Source: Ficedula albicollis | Lineage: Eukaryota; Chordata; Aves; Passeriformes; Muscicapidae | DNA: 64,000 nucleotides | Assembly: GCF_000247815.1 (NCBI RefSeq) | Contig: NC_021673.1 | Span: forward strand, 110,972,766-111,036,765 | Reading direction: 5' to 3' | Shown here: positions 12,913 to 27,069 of the stretch, piece by piece | How the letters are laid out: each line of letters opens with the position of its first letter | Numbering within the stretch: the stretch's first letter is position 1 | Program-made: the position numbers and the translations under genes | Notes under the pieces: model-generated | What the model saw: the letters and a program-made list of their open reading frames with translations, nothing else | Database searches by the model: none | Told to the model about the DNA's origin: nothing

Positions 12913-13015
12913 CCTTTGTGTGTACAAGTAATTATTTGTATTGTTCCTATGCAAATACAAATAAATAAATAAATAAACAAATAAATAAATAAACAAATAA
13001 ATAATTATTTAAACA

Positions 13016-13047
13016 TCTATCTATCTGTCTATCTATTTATCTATTCA
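13016..13047. repeat. (CTAT)n imperfect microsatellite
   Basis: CTAT units interrupted by CTGT and TTAT follow the duplicated segment directly. Confidence 0.85.
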
Positions 13048-13378
13048 TACTTATTTGTCATTTTGGAAGAGCAATCTTTGGATTTCTGCAGCGACTTGAC
13101 AAACTTGTTATCAAATCTGAAATCTGTAGCTTTGATTTAGACCCACATAAAATTTCTTCTGCAGTGTTTTACTCTCAAACAAAATTGTTTGAAATAGAAA
13201 AAGAATCAAATTTAAAAGGAAGCACAAAATCCCAGAAAATTAGAAAATTAAAAGCTTATTTCCCAAGAAAGGAGATGTAAATAACTGGGTTTTTTTCCAT
13301 TAGAAGGCAGTGAGTAATTCAGAAAAGAAAATGTTTTGAATAAACTGAAATTAGGTGTTCCATGTATTTTTTTACTTA

Positions 13379-13490
13379 CTTATTACTATTTATTTTTATT
13401 TCCCCCAACCCAGCCACTCAACTTACGAGAAGTCTTATTATTATTTATTTTTATTTCCCCCAACCCAGCCACTCAACTCACTAGAAGTTT
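13379..13490. repeat. 55-bp tandem duplication
   Basis: 'tatttttatttcccccaacc' at 13391 recurs at 13446, each followed by 'cagccactcaact'. The copies differ at a few bases (tTacgagaag / cActagaag; attaCta / attaTta). An open frame at 13336-13677 crosses both copies and is not a credible gene. Confidence 0.9.
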
Positions 13491-16400
13491 AAATTATTTT
13501 ATTGAAATTTCATTGCCACTTTTCTTATATGAAAAACTGACGGATAAAAAAATGCAAGATGATTCTCCGAGGTTAATTGTGATTAATTATTTTAATATGG
13601 AATCAATTACTTTAGCCTCAGATACAGAGTCTCCTTTTTTTACTCCACCATTACATGGTAAATTACCTTTTCCATGACACCCATTTAAAAAAAAAATATT
13701 ATAACATGCTGGCCACACAAAAAAAGCAAAATTTTGAAAATACCTTTTGAAATTGAGATTTGAATGTTCTTTAAACATTTCCAGACTTTGATTAGGAAGT
13801 GGGATCAGCAGTAGTAAAGAAGTATAACATAAAGAGCAAATAATGTCACTTTTAAAGATAAAGAAAACCTTCAGATGTTGGTGGACAAGAACAGCATTCA
13901 GTCAGCACAATCAGTTTAACTTAGGGGATAGTGCTGCTTGACCAGACAGAGCATAAGGCTCTCATAACAGAGAATTTGAAAAAAAAAGCACTGGGCAAGG
14001 AGGATTATGTTTTATAGAGAAGGTCATGATTTTGTTTTCTCTTATAGCATGTGTTTCTATATAGTTGTTTCTGACTTCTACAAATAATTTATTCTGTGTT
14101 TCTTTGTTTTTTATGTCTTTCTTTCATCTGGCAGCTCACTTTAACCATTGCCTGGTAGACTTTAAAACAGTCTCTTTGCTATAATTAGCAATGATCTGTG
14201 CCTGCTTTCCTTAAAATATTGGCATAGCAGTGATTTACATTTTCTTTTTTTAATAACGTAAAGACACAAATCTGGAGTTGTAAAGTTATTTTTTTCAAGA
14301 CTTGGCATACATTTGGCCCTGTCAGAACATCCATAAAATCTCAATCAGAGCAATGCTTGGGTGCCTTGTTGTTGGGTTAACCCTGAATGAATCTATTCAC
14401 TGAACTGATAGGAGTGCTTCTTGATTAGGGGGAAAATTGTCAGCTGCATTGTGGAAAAATTGATTGGATTCAAGTTGAGCACTCTGCCTCTGCAAAAGCA
14501 GAATAAGGTCTTGTGGGACAAATATATATATATACATATATATATATATAATCAAATTATTTTTAAAGTTTGCATTCTGTCTGAGATCTTGGATGAACTT
14601 TACACCCAAACTGTGTTCTGAATCCATGATACACTCAGCTGAGGAAAGGCGTGTGGCGAAATACTGTGTTCAGTGATAGCAGAAACTCTTAGACACCATA
14701 ATGCTCTGAAGCCATCAAGGCACTGACAGTCAAAGCATTTTTGGTGCACTTTCTGTTATCTTTGTAGCAACACTGAGCACATAGCTGACCTCCTTGTCAA
14801 TCTGGGTAACATTTTCAAAAGTCCAGAATTTAAGTACTAGATTTGGCATATAATTTTCCAAGAGATTTTTTTTTCCTTTTTCAAGAAAAAAAAATATTGA
14901 AGAAAAGAAGTATGTCAAACAAGTTTTAGTAAATAGTCATCAAAATAAATCAAGGTCTTCTTTTCTAAGGAGATTTTTTGTTTGAATCTTACCTGGAAAA
15001 AAAACTGTGCACCATACTGAGAACAGATTTTGTGTTTTTAGCTTAGGAGCTCCTAAAGATCCTCTCCATACAGATTTCTCTTTTTGTAGTTTTTGTACTT
15101 CAGAAGAAACTCTCAGAGATTTTAATTTTTGATATATACAGTGTACATGTAGGGTATATTGTCTTGAGTTCTGGGATCATCCCAGGAAATGCCCTCTTCA
15201 AGATTGACTGAGGATACTCTCAGTGAGTCTGAGAATATTGGTATTTGATTACATTTTCTGACTCTAAATATTTTAATTGCCTTCATAACAAATTTGGCTG
15301 TAAGTTCTTTTTCTGGGCAATGTAAAGTACTTTAAAGTTTTTACAAATTGGAATTTCGAAAGAGAGTGACAAGGATTACCTTTAACTCCTTAGCTTTCAA
15401 ACTGTGCATTAACCAAGTTAACTAAATGTCTCTGCCTTTTTCCTCCTTTCTTTAATATAATTTTACTTAGAGCCCACATTACGTTCTGTAGAGTCACAGA
15501 AACATTTTTGGAGATTTTATGAGAAGAATTTCAGAAACCTCATTTTTGGAACTCTGATATCTGTCATGCAAATTTTTGGTTTCTGGTGATCAATGATGAG
15601 AAATATTTCCATAAATAGTTTGCTTTTTTAAGGTTGAAGATATTTTTCTTGGTACCTCTAGAAAGTTTTGCCTCTAGGAAATCAACAGAACTGATCTGAC
15701 ACGGTTTTACTGACCTAGTACATGAAAACCTCAAACTATAGTGCTGAGTTTTTCCTCTTTTTAAAATATAATTCTCAAAAGGTTCTAATAATCTTCATGA
15801 TGTTTTCCTTGTTCTTCAAAGTGAAGAAATCCAAGATTGCATGCAGGAAGAAGGTGAAGTTACAGTGTGTTTTTTCCCTGTGAAGGTAAACCTTCCAACA
15901 CCATGTGTCAAATTCTTCCTAATCAATGTTTGAGCCTTTTAATTTCCAACCCCCCTCCTGGGTTTAGCCAAATTTATAGCAAAGCATCCAGCTCAGAATC
16001 ACCCTGGATAAAACAAATTATATGGTCCTGACTAGAGGAGATCTGGCATGCCTGCCTCTGTGTGATATTCAATACTTGCTTGGATGTCCAGGGCTCTTTC
16101 TCTTGCTATTTTTTTTTTTTTTTGTATGAACAGCTTTCAGCAGAAGCCAGGATTACCACCTCTTATTTTCATGTGGTGAAGAGATTATAATTTTATTTCT
16201 GAAGGTCACTTCGTTACTTTAAGATTCTGACAGCCACATGGTGTCCTACTTCAGAAAACAGCACATCATAAAAATAATAGACCTTTGATAATCAGTGTGA
16301 AAACCAGGTAATTAAGTTGTTCCACTGGTAAAATGCCAGTGTCACTCACAGTTTCAAAGTCTTGGTAATAGTATGTGCAATTGAAATTCTTGAGCCCTTT

Positions 16401-17842
16401 CTTCCTTAGAAATAATTTGTTCTTAATACAGTGATTCCTAGCTTCTACTAATGCAAAAAGATTTTTAACACTTTTTAACAACTCCTGGAAATGAAATTTA
16501 TTTAAAAGCTTTATTTACAACTTTCTTTTTGTAGTTTTATTAATTTCCTTCTTTTTTTTTTTCTTGCTCATTTAAAATACATGCACTATTCAAGTGTTAT
16601 TTTTCCATGTAATTTTGATGCTTTCTAATATCTTAGGACTATGAAGGATCCAATTTGGGTAACACCACCCTGGAAGAAGGCACTCCCTCACAGTGACAAT
16701 GAAAGTGATATCAGCCTATGCTAAAATAGCACAGACATATAAATGGAAGCTTTTTCAGTTCATGGGAGGGAACTTTAATAGGTTTTTTCCTTGCTGGATT
16801 TTTAGTTTTTAAATTCATTCTCTCTTCCTCCCCTAAAACAGCATGGATGTGTTTGCCTTTAGGGCTTGCTTAAGGGGTCATGAAGTTGACTACTGTAAAA
16901 GTGGAATTTGCTTGAAAATCAAATCCTGTGGTGAGATTATCATTCCATCCATCTCCATTAAAAAAAAAACAAAACCAGAAAACCCCTGGATTTAATTGAT
17001 TCTTACTTTGTGCAGTAGGGGCTGATAACTTTGAATTATGCTTAATTAACAAAATCATGCAACAATTAAGCTTGCTGTTTTTTGTTTTGTTTTGATTTTT
17101 TTTTTTTTTTTAGTTTTAATCAGTCTGTTATAGATATGGACACTGTTGTAATAAATGAATGCAAATACATATTTTCTCTATTTTTCACCTAAATAATAGA
17201 ATAATTTTAGAATAAATGACACAGAAACCTCACATCTTGGCATAATAAAATGTCATCAGAAATGCTTCTTAATTGTTCCTCAGCAGAAGAAATTTACATA
17301 ATTTTAATTGCAGATGGCATCTGATGTTTTTAGGGTACATGGTCAAAGCATATTTCTTCATCTGGCATATAAATAGATGGTGATTTTTCATCACATCTCT
17401 ATATGCAACATAACTGAGATAAAATGAGTGTTAGTGCAGGGAGAAGATATTTTTGACTGTCCTCTTAAAGATGTCTGATAGAGGGAAGCAAGAAGTTAGG
17501 TTAAGTGCAGTTTTGAGGACCATCTTTATAGGCTTGAATGTTGCTGATAGTAGAATTCAGTCTCAAGGTCTATGTGGAGAGATGTTCCCTGTTATTCTAG
17601 TCTAATTCACACTGAATGTTGGGCATAAAATAGTGCATGGTGAGTTTATTGGCCAAGTTGCTGCTGTGGAACACTCCTATCCTGGGACTCATTTAGGATT
17701 GTCTCAGAACCATCCTGCGTCACTGTGACCACTGTGCAATTTCTCCTCTGTCCAACTTGCTGCTAGCTGCCATTGTTGTTGGTGTTACTTGATATTATTT
17801 AAGAAGAGTAATAATCTAGAAAGTGTAAAAGTCTCATCCAAG
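13491..17842. other. Unique AT-rich noncoding stretch
   Basis: No gene, LTR or CR1 is recognised. Simple sequence includes an AT dinucleotide run at 14522-14551 and T runs near 16110-16122, 16550 and 17096-17112. Open frames are under about 115 codons without recognisable domains. Confidence 0.6.
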
Positions 17843-17996
17843 AGATAAAAATATTTGTACCAGCTTTTCCAAGGACTTTAGGTGTCGCACACCCATGAGA
17901 TATGTGGACGTTTACTCCAAGATAAAAATATTTGTGCCAGCTTTTCCAAGGACTTTAGGTGTTGCACACCCATGAGATATGTGGACGTTTACTCCT
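17843..17996. repeat. 77-bp tandem duplication
   Basis: 'gataaaaatatttgt' at 17844 recurs at 17921. The copies abut and differ at two positions (gtAcca / gtGcca and gtCgcac / gtTgcac). Confidence 0.92.
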
Positions 17997-18019
17997 TCTG
18001 GAAAATATTGGAATGGTGG

Positions 18020-18180
18020 GAATCATAGAAGGATTTGGGATGGAAGGGACCTTAAAGGTCATGTAGTTCCAACTCCCTACCATGGCAGGAATGTCATTTA
18101 CTTCATCAGGTTGCTTAGGCTCATCCAATCTGACCTTGAACACTTCCATGGATGACCCATTCACAATTTTTCTGAGCAAC
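18020..18180 (-). mobile_element. CR1 LINE 3' fragment
   Basis: Reverse complement of a CR1 3' end: 'aatcatagaaggatttggga', then 'tggaagggaccttaaaggtc' and 'tagttccaactccc', continuing into the upstream 3'-UTR region ('tgaccttgaacacttcc'). About 160 bp are recognisable. No reverse-transcriptase part is present. Confidence 0.8.
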
Positions 18181-21100
18181 AAATTATTACTATCATTTTC
18201 TCTACAATGTCCTTATATTCTATATGTTTATATTGCAAAGACTGGACACTTCTGTTGCATCGTGGTAATTGTTCACCTAAGCAATATGATTTTGCTTCTC
18301 ATTGTTTATTCACTCTGGTGCATATAAACAAAGCTGAAATGGCTTATTTCATGTTCAAGTATGAAAAAAATTGCCTGATCATTAGCATAGAACATTGAAT
18401 TTTGACTTCTTGGACTAGCCAAGGAAAGAAAACAACAACACATAAACAAGGCAAAAGTTATTTAACCTAAAAGTTCATATGAATCAGATACTAAAGTCTT
18501 TTTTTATTAAAAAACATCTATGGAGTTTAAAAAATAAAATATTAATATATTTGAATGGAGGATTAAAAGTAAAACCAGTGCACGCTTATTCATCATATTG
18601 ACATTTATTTCTGTATGTACTTCTAGTCCTGGCCTATGACACACTTATTTAAATTATGGACATAAACTTCCCAACAATTTCTGAATAGACTAATTGCTGT
18701 AACTCTACAAGGCTTCACAGGGTTGAAAAGGCTGCCTTAATAGAAGAAACTTCTGGACTGGGCCTCTTGCAGGCATATCTGCGAGTCCCACACTTCATAC
18801 TGCATAGTCAGAAGGAATCATGTGAATGTGTAGAGACAGTAAACGAAAATATCCCACTTTTTAACTGGGGTATTTGCCAGAGGTTTTTTTTTCAGACTTG
18901 CTAAAACAGATGCTATATGTACAGATTTTGTACAGTCAGAATAATGATAAAGGTTAATCCTGTGACATAACATGAACCCATCAAAATTTTGTTAAAACTT
19001 CAATAGGAGAATCTTTGTCAGAACAATGGGGGAATTATCTTTTATAAACAATAAAAAATGTAAATGGCAAAAAAAAAAATCTTAAAATTGAAAGAAAGGT
19101 TTTAACACATTATTATGAAATATTATTTGTATGGCTTTCTTGTGTTTTGGTTTGGGTTTTTTTGTTTGTTTGATGGGTTGGGATTTTTTTGAAAAGACAG
19201 TTTTCATTATATACTCAGAAAAAATACAGGGGCAGATTTCATCTGCCTATCTTGGATTTCAAAATAGCAACTTTCAGGATTATTCAACTACATTTTTTTT
19301 TTCCACTATAGGTGTTGTGCCACTGTTGAGTCTTGACATGGGAGAAAATAATAAGTTTGCAGTTCTAAATGAAAACAAGACCATAGGAGCAAGATCAACT
19401 AAAAATGCAGCGACCTGCGCTTTCGATGTGTTTGGCAGTTTGTTGTGAACTTTTCACTTGGGCCCAGAAAGAACAATGCTTAATTTTCTGATCCCAGATT
19501 GAATTTACAGCTCTGGCAGCCAGAAAATAATCTTTGGACTTGTAAATCATGCGCATTTGATCTGGAAGTCACTGAGACAGAACAAATACAGAACCTCACA
19601 ATGTCATTCATTCAGGGTTACTTTTTGGCTTGAAAGAGGACATGCAAACAAATGAAAGTTCATTCAAGCATATAAAGACCAGTTTTCCAAGTGAAAATCA
19701 GCATCATCTTTGTGTTGGTCCTTTGGCCATTTCCAGCTTTATTATGCTTTCAAGGACATTTTGTCCTCACTTGTGTAGCAATGTGCTTTGCACTCAATGC
19801 AGGTATCAATACACAAGTCTTTGAAGAAGCTTGTATTTAAAGGAGACACATTTACCTGGAATCAATATATTTCATTCCTTTTGTCAATTAGTCTTATTCA
19901 ACTTCATTTGTAATATTTTAGGCCTAGCAATACAATATTTAAAAGACAGAAGAACAGCAAGGAAAAGGAGAAGATGGGGTTAGAGAAATGAAAAAGAAAC
20001 CATGCTATAAAACAGCTTGCTTCATGCTCATTATTGCTACCCTGTCAAAAAATGTGCAGAGCCCTCTGTCAGTGCATAGACCCATTCCCCTTTGTTCTTT
20101 TTAATGATTTCTTAGAGAAGTTACATCTAAGTTCCTTATATGCATCTATCAGTGACTGTGAATCAGAAGGCATGTGAGGATCCATTCATTTACATCATAA
20201 TTCTGATGTCAACCTTTCCTGTTACCACAGAAACAGCCCATGACCATGCTTTGTATTAAAAAGGAAATATATGATACCATCAATGATGACAGCTCCCATG
20301 ATTTAATCCTTGATTTTTGCCATAAAATCTGACCTTTACTTGATCTTACTGCTTTGCTTGCACATTTGATTTTAAGACTGCTGATAGCTTGGCTTCATTT
20401 GCTTTCTCAGTCTGCTCTAATACGAATTTACAAGGGCTGGAGTTTCCCAAATGCATCAGTTCTCTGTGGCTTTTGTCTGTTAAATAGAATGTTGCATTTT
20501 TACCTACATAGGAAAACACTGTCTCTAATGTCTCTAATGCTCATCATAAATTATCTTGTCTTTCATATCTGAAATATAATCTCTCTGGAATATTTTCTTT
20601 ATAAGCCATTATTCTTTTGTCTGCCTGGGTAGCAGTTTCTACATGTCGGAAAAAGAACACACAGATCAAGTCCATTCTTAGCTGTCAGGGATGGTTATAG
20701 GTCACAGCCATTTGATATTCACTTCTGATGACTTTTATTTAAGTTCTCCTCATGCTGACAAATCTGATAAGTGAGTTATATTTGCTGTTTTACCTGCATT
20801 CCAACTTTTAGAGTTCAGGGAACCTGGAATTTGATAGTAAAGATCTGAACCCATATATCACCCAGTGTTTGAAGGTTAGCAACATAAATCTTTCAATAAA
20901 AGAACAAAGGTCTACCAGCATTCCCTTAGCTTTCAGTGATAAGGAAGCCATTTTCCAAATAGCAATTAGGTCAAACAATGAAAACGCAATCACAATATTC
21001 TGTAATTTTGTTCTTCATAAAATAGAGTCAGCATAGCCTTGCACTTATACTCAGCATTAACTGATTAGTATGCAAACCTTCTGATTTGCCTCTAAATATG

Positions 21101-22035
21101 TTCCCTGCTTTGTTGTTAGTCCTTGTTTGTGGGGGTTTTTATTGTTGGTTGTTTTTAGCTTTGTTTTTTTCTCCACTGGTCCTCTTTATGGTAACAATTA
21201 TTGACTTTATTTCCTTTTTTTCCCCCAATTTTATTTCTCACCTTTATATCTCATTTTACTTCAGGTGTTTTTCATTGTCTAATGGAAAGCAGAGTCCATT
21301 TGAGGTTACCAGTTTTAGATAAAAATAAATTCTATAGAAAGTTCTGTTATACTAGTTTAGGTACAGGAGAAGACTGATGACAGTAATTCAGAACTTTTCT
21401 ATTACCCCTTTTAACTTTCAAATGTTTCTCAAACAGGAACTTTTCAGAGATGGGAAAAGTGAAGAAGGGATAGTAAATTGTGTGCTCAAGGCTAAAGAGA
21501 AGGATTATTGTTGAACACAATGGAGTTTGTGTGCCTTCTTTTGTTCAGATGAACCTTTCCCTCATGGCAGCATCTTAGCTGACATGTGCCTGGTTTTCAC
21601 AGCCTTGATGCATTGCCTCCTACCAATGTGTTTCTGCTGTGGCTGCTCAGGAGACAAAAAAATGGAATACGAATTGAATGTTCATAAGCTGATCTGTGAA
21701 ATGAAAAACAGGGCAGCCCTGAGTCTCAGACACAGCCAAACACTGCTTTTGTTTCTGGAAACTGAAGAAGCCTAAAGGAAACATGATTTGTAAGAAAAAG
21801 TCTTTTTAAGAATACAATTCTTGTATCTCAGTCAGCAAGAGCAAATTTTGTTATAGCAATTTTAACCCTGACCCCAGACTTAGCACTGACTCTCTAGGAA
21901 CTGGGTCAAGACTCTACTCAGATTTTCATCCTGCAAAAAATGGCTGAAGCAGCCTTTTGAAGTACAATAATATCATTTTACTGTATATTTTAGCCAAAAC
22001 TCAGTCTGCGCAGGCTTCTTCAGATTTGTTGGGAC
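18181..22035. other. Unique AT-rich noncoding stretch
   Basis: No gene or transposon is recognised. Open frames here (for example 19131-19448, 105 codons, and 21527-21775, 82 codons) have no recognisable domain or splice context. Short T/G-rich tracts occur near 19145-19190 and 21130-21170. Confidence 0.55.
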
Positions 22036-23059
22036 AATCTCTAAATCAATTATACTTAATGCGAATATCATTGAAATTAAGTGTTTATTACTGGAATTTT
22101 GGAGGGAGGACAAAAAAAAATCTACTTCACTTCCATAAAGTAATAAAGACTAGCCCTTCTTTCCTAAACAGAAAAAAGATTAGAACACCTATTTTGTTGT
22201 TTCATTTGGTTTGATTTGGTTAGTTTTCCTTTTCTTTTGTTTTTTAAAAAATGGAAGAAAAGATGAGGCAATTGATTTATTTGAATGCTGCAATTTCAGC
22301 TTTGGCCACAGTAATGGGCAAGCTGGGCTGCACCAAAGGAAAATAAATAACAGGAGACAAAAATATGAATAGTTGGAAAAAAAAACAAAACCTGAGAGAC
22401 AGAAATAAGTGTAGAATACATGATTATGACAAGTGCTAGCATCATCCTGACTGCAAATAAATGAGCTAATTTGCATGGGATTTTTATTTATGAATTCAAG
22501 ACTGAGACTGAGCCATAGTAGGAGTGCAGCCAGGAATGCTCATGTTCTATCTCTAAATCAATTATACTTAATGCAAATGTCATTGAAATTAAGTGTTTAT
22601 TATTGGAATTTTGGAGGGAGGACAAAAAAAAATCCCCTTCACTTCCATAAAGTAATAAAGACTAGCCCTTCTTTCCTAAACAGAAAAAAGATTAGAACAC
22701 CTATTTTGTTGTTTCATTTGGTTTGATTTGGTTAGTTTTCCTTTTCTTTTGTTTTTTAAAAAATGGAAGAAAAGATGAGGCAATTGATTTATTTGAATGC
22801 TGCAATTTCAGCTTTGGCCACAGTAATGGGCAAGCTGGGCTGCACCAAAGGAAAATAAATAACAGGAGACAAAAATATGAATAGTTGGAAAAAAAAACAA
22901 AACCTGAGAGACAGAAATAAGTGTAGAATACATGATTATGACAAGTGCTAGCATCATCCTGACTGCAAATAAATGAGCTAATTTGCATGGGATTTTTATT
23001 TATGAATTCAAGACTGAGACTGAGCCATAGTAGGAGTGCAGCCAGGAATGCTCATGTTC
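22036..23059. repeat. 512-bp tandem duplication, the longest in the window
   Basis: Copy 1 is about 22036-22547 and copy 2 about 22548-23059; 'ctctaaatcaattatactta' occurs at 22039 and 22551. I count five single-base differences, all within the first 110 bases of the unit (for example tgcGaatAtc / tgcAaatGtc, attaCtgg / attaTtgg, tcTActtc / tcCCcttc). The other 400 bases look identical. Each copy yields the same 95-codon minus-strand open frame, which is a by-product and not evidence for a gene. Confidence 0.97.
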
Positions 23060-25290
23060 CCTACACTTCACGCAGGTTATGGAACATTTCAATATTTAAT
23101 TGTGCCTGTATGGAAAACAAGGGGCAGTGGGATATATAGATTTTGGTGGAGATTTCTGGAAGCATAATATAAGAAAAAAAGCCTCAGAAAGAGTTCAGAA
23201 GCCAGCTTGCAGGGCTGCAGTCAACTCAGAATAAGCATTTAACACCCGTGAAATGGTATAGTAAAGCCAAGGCAGCTATGGAGGCTTGGCAGATGCACAG
23301 CAGTGAAGTACAAGAGACTCAGGCCCCTCTGGAGAGCCTGCTGGGAACCAGAAACATTATCTGAGGTACATCCAGCAGCCCTGGGTACCTGTGTACCTGG
23401 GCAACTGAACATTTGCTTTTGTCAATTCTTGCTGACTGCTAGTAGCTTCACATAGAAACACCACAGCAACTCTAAAGTGATCTGAAGAAGTGTGTTGGAA
23501 ATATGTGTAACTTTTCAGGGAGGCAAATTATGCTGTTTTTTCAGAGCTTCATATTGGCAGAGAACAGGGATAAATAGTAAGGAATTAGAAGTTTATAGTA
23601 ATTTCACAATTAAGTAGAAGAATAGTGAAAGATTTTTAAAGTTAAACAAAAAGTACCAAGCCTACAGAAGCACTTTTTAAACCCCTAACTGTAAAGTCCT
23701 ATATTTGAAAGCACAAGAGAAGCTGTAAAGCCTTTCAATTAAAACAGTTGAAAAGATAATCCATATCTTCATAATCTGATACCTGAAAGTGGTTAGGCCT
23801 GGAAGCATAATGCATGTTCCTTAAGAAACCAAAGCCTCCCCCTTTTCTGATAATATTTACTCCATTTGTTAGTCCTGTGAGGTCACAGGACACTAAACCT
23901 TAAACTGTGGCAGCCTGCTACTCATATGTGGGGCTGAAATTACACCAGCCTGGGAACAGAGCCAGGACTGCCAGGTGTGTATTGCTTCAGGGTAGGCTGA
24001 TGATCTTGAATAAAATGCTTTTATTCTCCTGATTTTTATTTATTGGGATTTAGGCAGATATCTCTGGAGAAAGAGCTGAATTCCCTTGGGATATCTTTTC
24101 TAGGAGGAGAGAAACACTCCACAAGAAACTGAGAAGAGATTTCTGCCAAGGTAATCTGCCAAAGATTCCCTCCTTCTAAATCTGCTAACATGAGCATACC
24201 TTTTAAATATGCCAGCATGGTTTGGAAGGCATGTAAAGATTCTAAGCGAGCATATAAGCAGCTAATTTGAAGTGCACAGATGCACTTTCCCTTGGGAATT
24301 ATCTCAGCTCCTGAAATTTCATTCCAGTAATTACCAAGGCAAATCACAAAGATTTCCATTTACTAGTCTGGGGCTTCCTGAAATCCTCTAATTAAACTCC
24401 AGCAAGATGGTTTCAATAGAGAGGGGATTTGATTTTTTTATCACACTCTTTTCTGTGCTTCCTTCCCCTCCACCACGGTTGTGTGGTCAGATCAACAGCT
24501 CTGGGTGAGAAGGCACAAGTCTAATACCAGGAGGAAATTATATGCCCTGCAATAGTAAGATGCTACCAGTTTCCTCCTTCAGTATTCTCTATCATGAGAA
24601 TATTGTTTAATACAGTCAAAAGCTGATCTTACAATATGGAAAAAAATATGGAGGCAAAACCATGTAATATTCATAAAGAATCTGTCAACACTGAAACTTT
24701 GGATTTTAAAGAATTTTATTTTGATTATACTAAATGAAATTTAGTGGTCAAAGGTTTTAAACTTTACTTTCTTCTTTTCTCTACTAGAATCCTTTCCACA
24801 GCTTGACTGTCCATTGCATAGACAGGTCATTAGGACAGTCTGCCCTGCATGTTCCTTTTGTGGTGACAAAATCCAGAAAACCCTTTTGTCCTTGAGGGTA
24901 ATTATTTCCATACAACACTTCTAACCACTGCTAGAAATTAGACACCTGGAAATGTAACTACACTAGGCAGCAACTGAGACCAAGAGGTGAGAAGTAGCAT
25001 AGAATGACTTTAAACCAGACTCTCCTGTGCATATTTAACTGAGCTCTGCTCAAACTATAGCCCAACAAAAATCAGTGAAACAGTGTCCAGCAGATTTTTA
25101 TGGTTCTCCTGGCAGCTTACAGTTAGCTGTTGCTATGTGGACATTTGTATACCAGCTTCAAGTTTCTATTGAAAAGGAGAGGCCTTTTATGAGTGCACGT
25201 CATGTTTATGCCTTCGCATAATCAGACTGCTCATCTTGAAATGAAAGCATAGCACAATAAGGATATATGGAACCCTAAGGATCACAAAAT
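23060..25290. other. Unique noncoding stretch
   Basis: No gene or transposon is recognised. The part from about 24030 to 24370 is unusually free of simple sequence and has one open minus-strand frame (107 codons, no recognisable domain). It could be a conserved noncoding element, but nothing in the sequence alone proves that. Confidence 0.5.
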
Positions 25291-25702
25291 TCACAGAATC
25301 ACAAGGCTGGGAGAGACCTTCAAGATCTTAGAGTCCAGCCCATGCCCTGACACCTCAACTAAACCATGGCACCAAGTGCCACATCCAGTCTTTTTTTAAA
25401 CACATCCAGGGATAGTGACTCCATCACCTCCCTGGGCAGACCATTCCAGTACTTTATCACTCTTTCTATAAAACTTTTTCCTAACCTATATTTCTCTTGG
25501 TGCAGCTTAAAGCTGTGTCCTCTGGTTCTGTCAGTTGCTGCCTGGAGAATAAGACCAACCCCCTCCTGACTACAAACACCTTTCAGGGAGTTGTAGACAG
25601 TGATGAGGTCATCCCTGAGTCTCCTTTTCTCCAGGCTGAACACCCCCAGCTCCCTCAGCCCTTCCTCACAGGGTTTGTGTTCCAGCCCCTCACCAGCCTT
25701 GT

Positions 25703-26169
<467 letters not shown>

Positions 26170-27069
26170 CCCTTTCTGCCTGGGCACTGTCCAGCCACAC
26201 CATCCCCAGCCTGTAGCACTGCAGGGGGTTATTGTGGCCAACGTGCAGGACTTGGCACTTGGACTTGTTGAACTTCATCCCATTGGGCCCATCCATCCAA
26301 CCGTTCCAGGTCTCTCTGCAGAGCCCTCCTACCTTCCAGCTGATCAACACAAGCTCCCAGCTTAATGTCATCTGCAAATTTACTAATGAAGGACTCAATC
26401 CCCTCATCCATGTCATCAATGAAAATATTGAACAGGACTGGCCCCAGCACAGACCCCTGGGGACACCACTGGTGACTGATCCCAGCTGGATGCAGCACCA
26501 TTCACCACTGTCTGGGCCTGGCCATCCAGCCAGCTCTTAACCGAGCAAAAAAGTGATCCTGGGCATGGAGCTGCAGCTTTTTCAGGAGTATGCTGTGGGA
26601 GACTGTCAAAGGCCTTGCTGAAGTCTAAATAGACAACATCCACAGCCTTTCCTGCATCCACCAGGCGTGTCACCTGGTCATAAAAGGAGATCAGATTTGT
26701 CAAACATGACCTTCCCCTCCTAAACCCACGCTGGATGCTGGCTGGGTCTGATACCCTGGACATCCTGTAAGTGCTGCATGATGACACTCAGTATAAATTG
26801 TTCCATAACCTTACCTGGTACTGAGGTCAGGCTAGCTGGCCTATAGTTACCAGATCCTCCTTCCCACTCTTTTTTGTGTCATTTGGCCAGCTTCCAGTCA
26901 TCTGGAACCTCCCCAGTGATCCAGGACTGTTGGTAAATGATGGAGACAGGCTTTGCCAGCTCATCTGCCAGCTCCCTCATCACCCTGGGATGGATCCCAC
27001 CTGGGCCCATAGATTTATGAACATCCAAGGGGCTCAGCAGTTCTCTGACTGCCTCCTCCTGGATAACAG

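Larger units (their letters stand above)
12791..13016. repeat. 122-bp-period tandem duplication with foreign spacer
   Basis: Copy 1 (12791-12894) and copy 2 (12913-13016) are identical as far as I can read, including the AAAT/AAAC microsatellite tail. They are separated by an 18-base insert that is not part of either copy. The sequence beyond copy 2 continues into a CTAT microsatellite, which is presumably the true continuation. Confidence 0.95.

Noticed and set aside
22189..22988. Two identical 95-codon minus-strand frames as a possible gene pair
   Set aside because: They arise because a 512-bp noncoding segment is duplicated; the frame is serine/phenylalanine-rich by base composition only.
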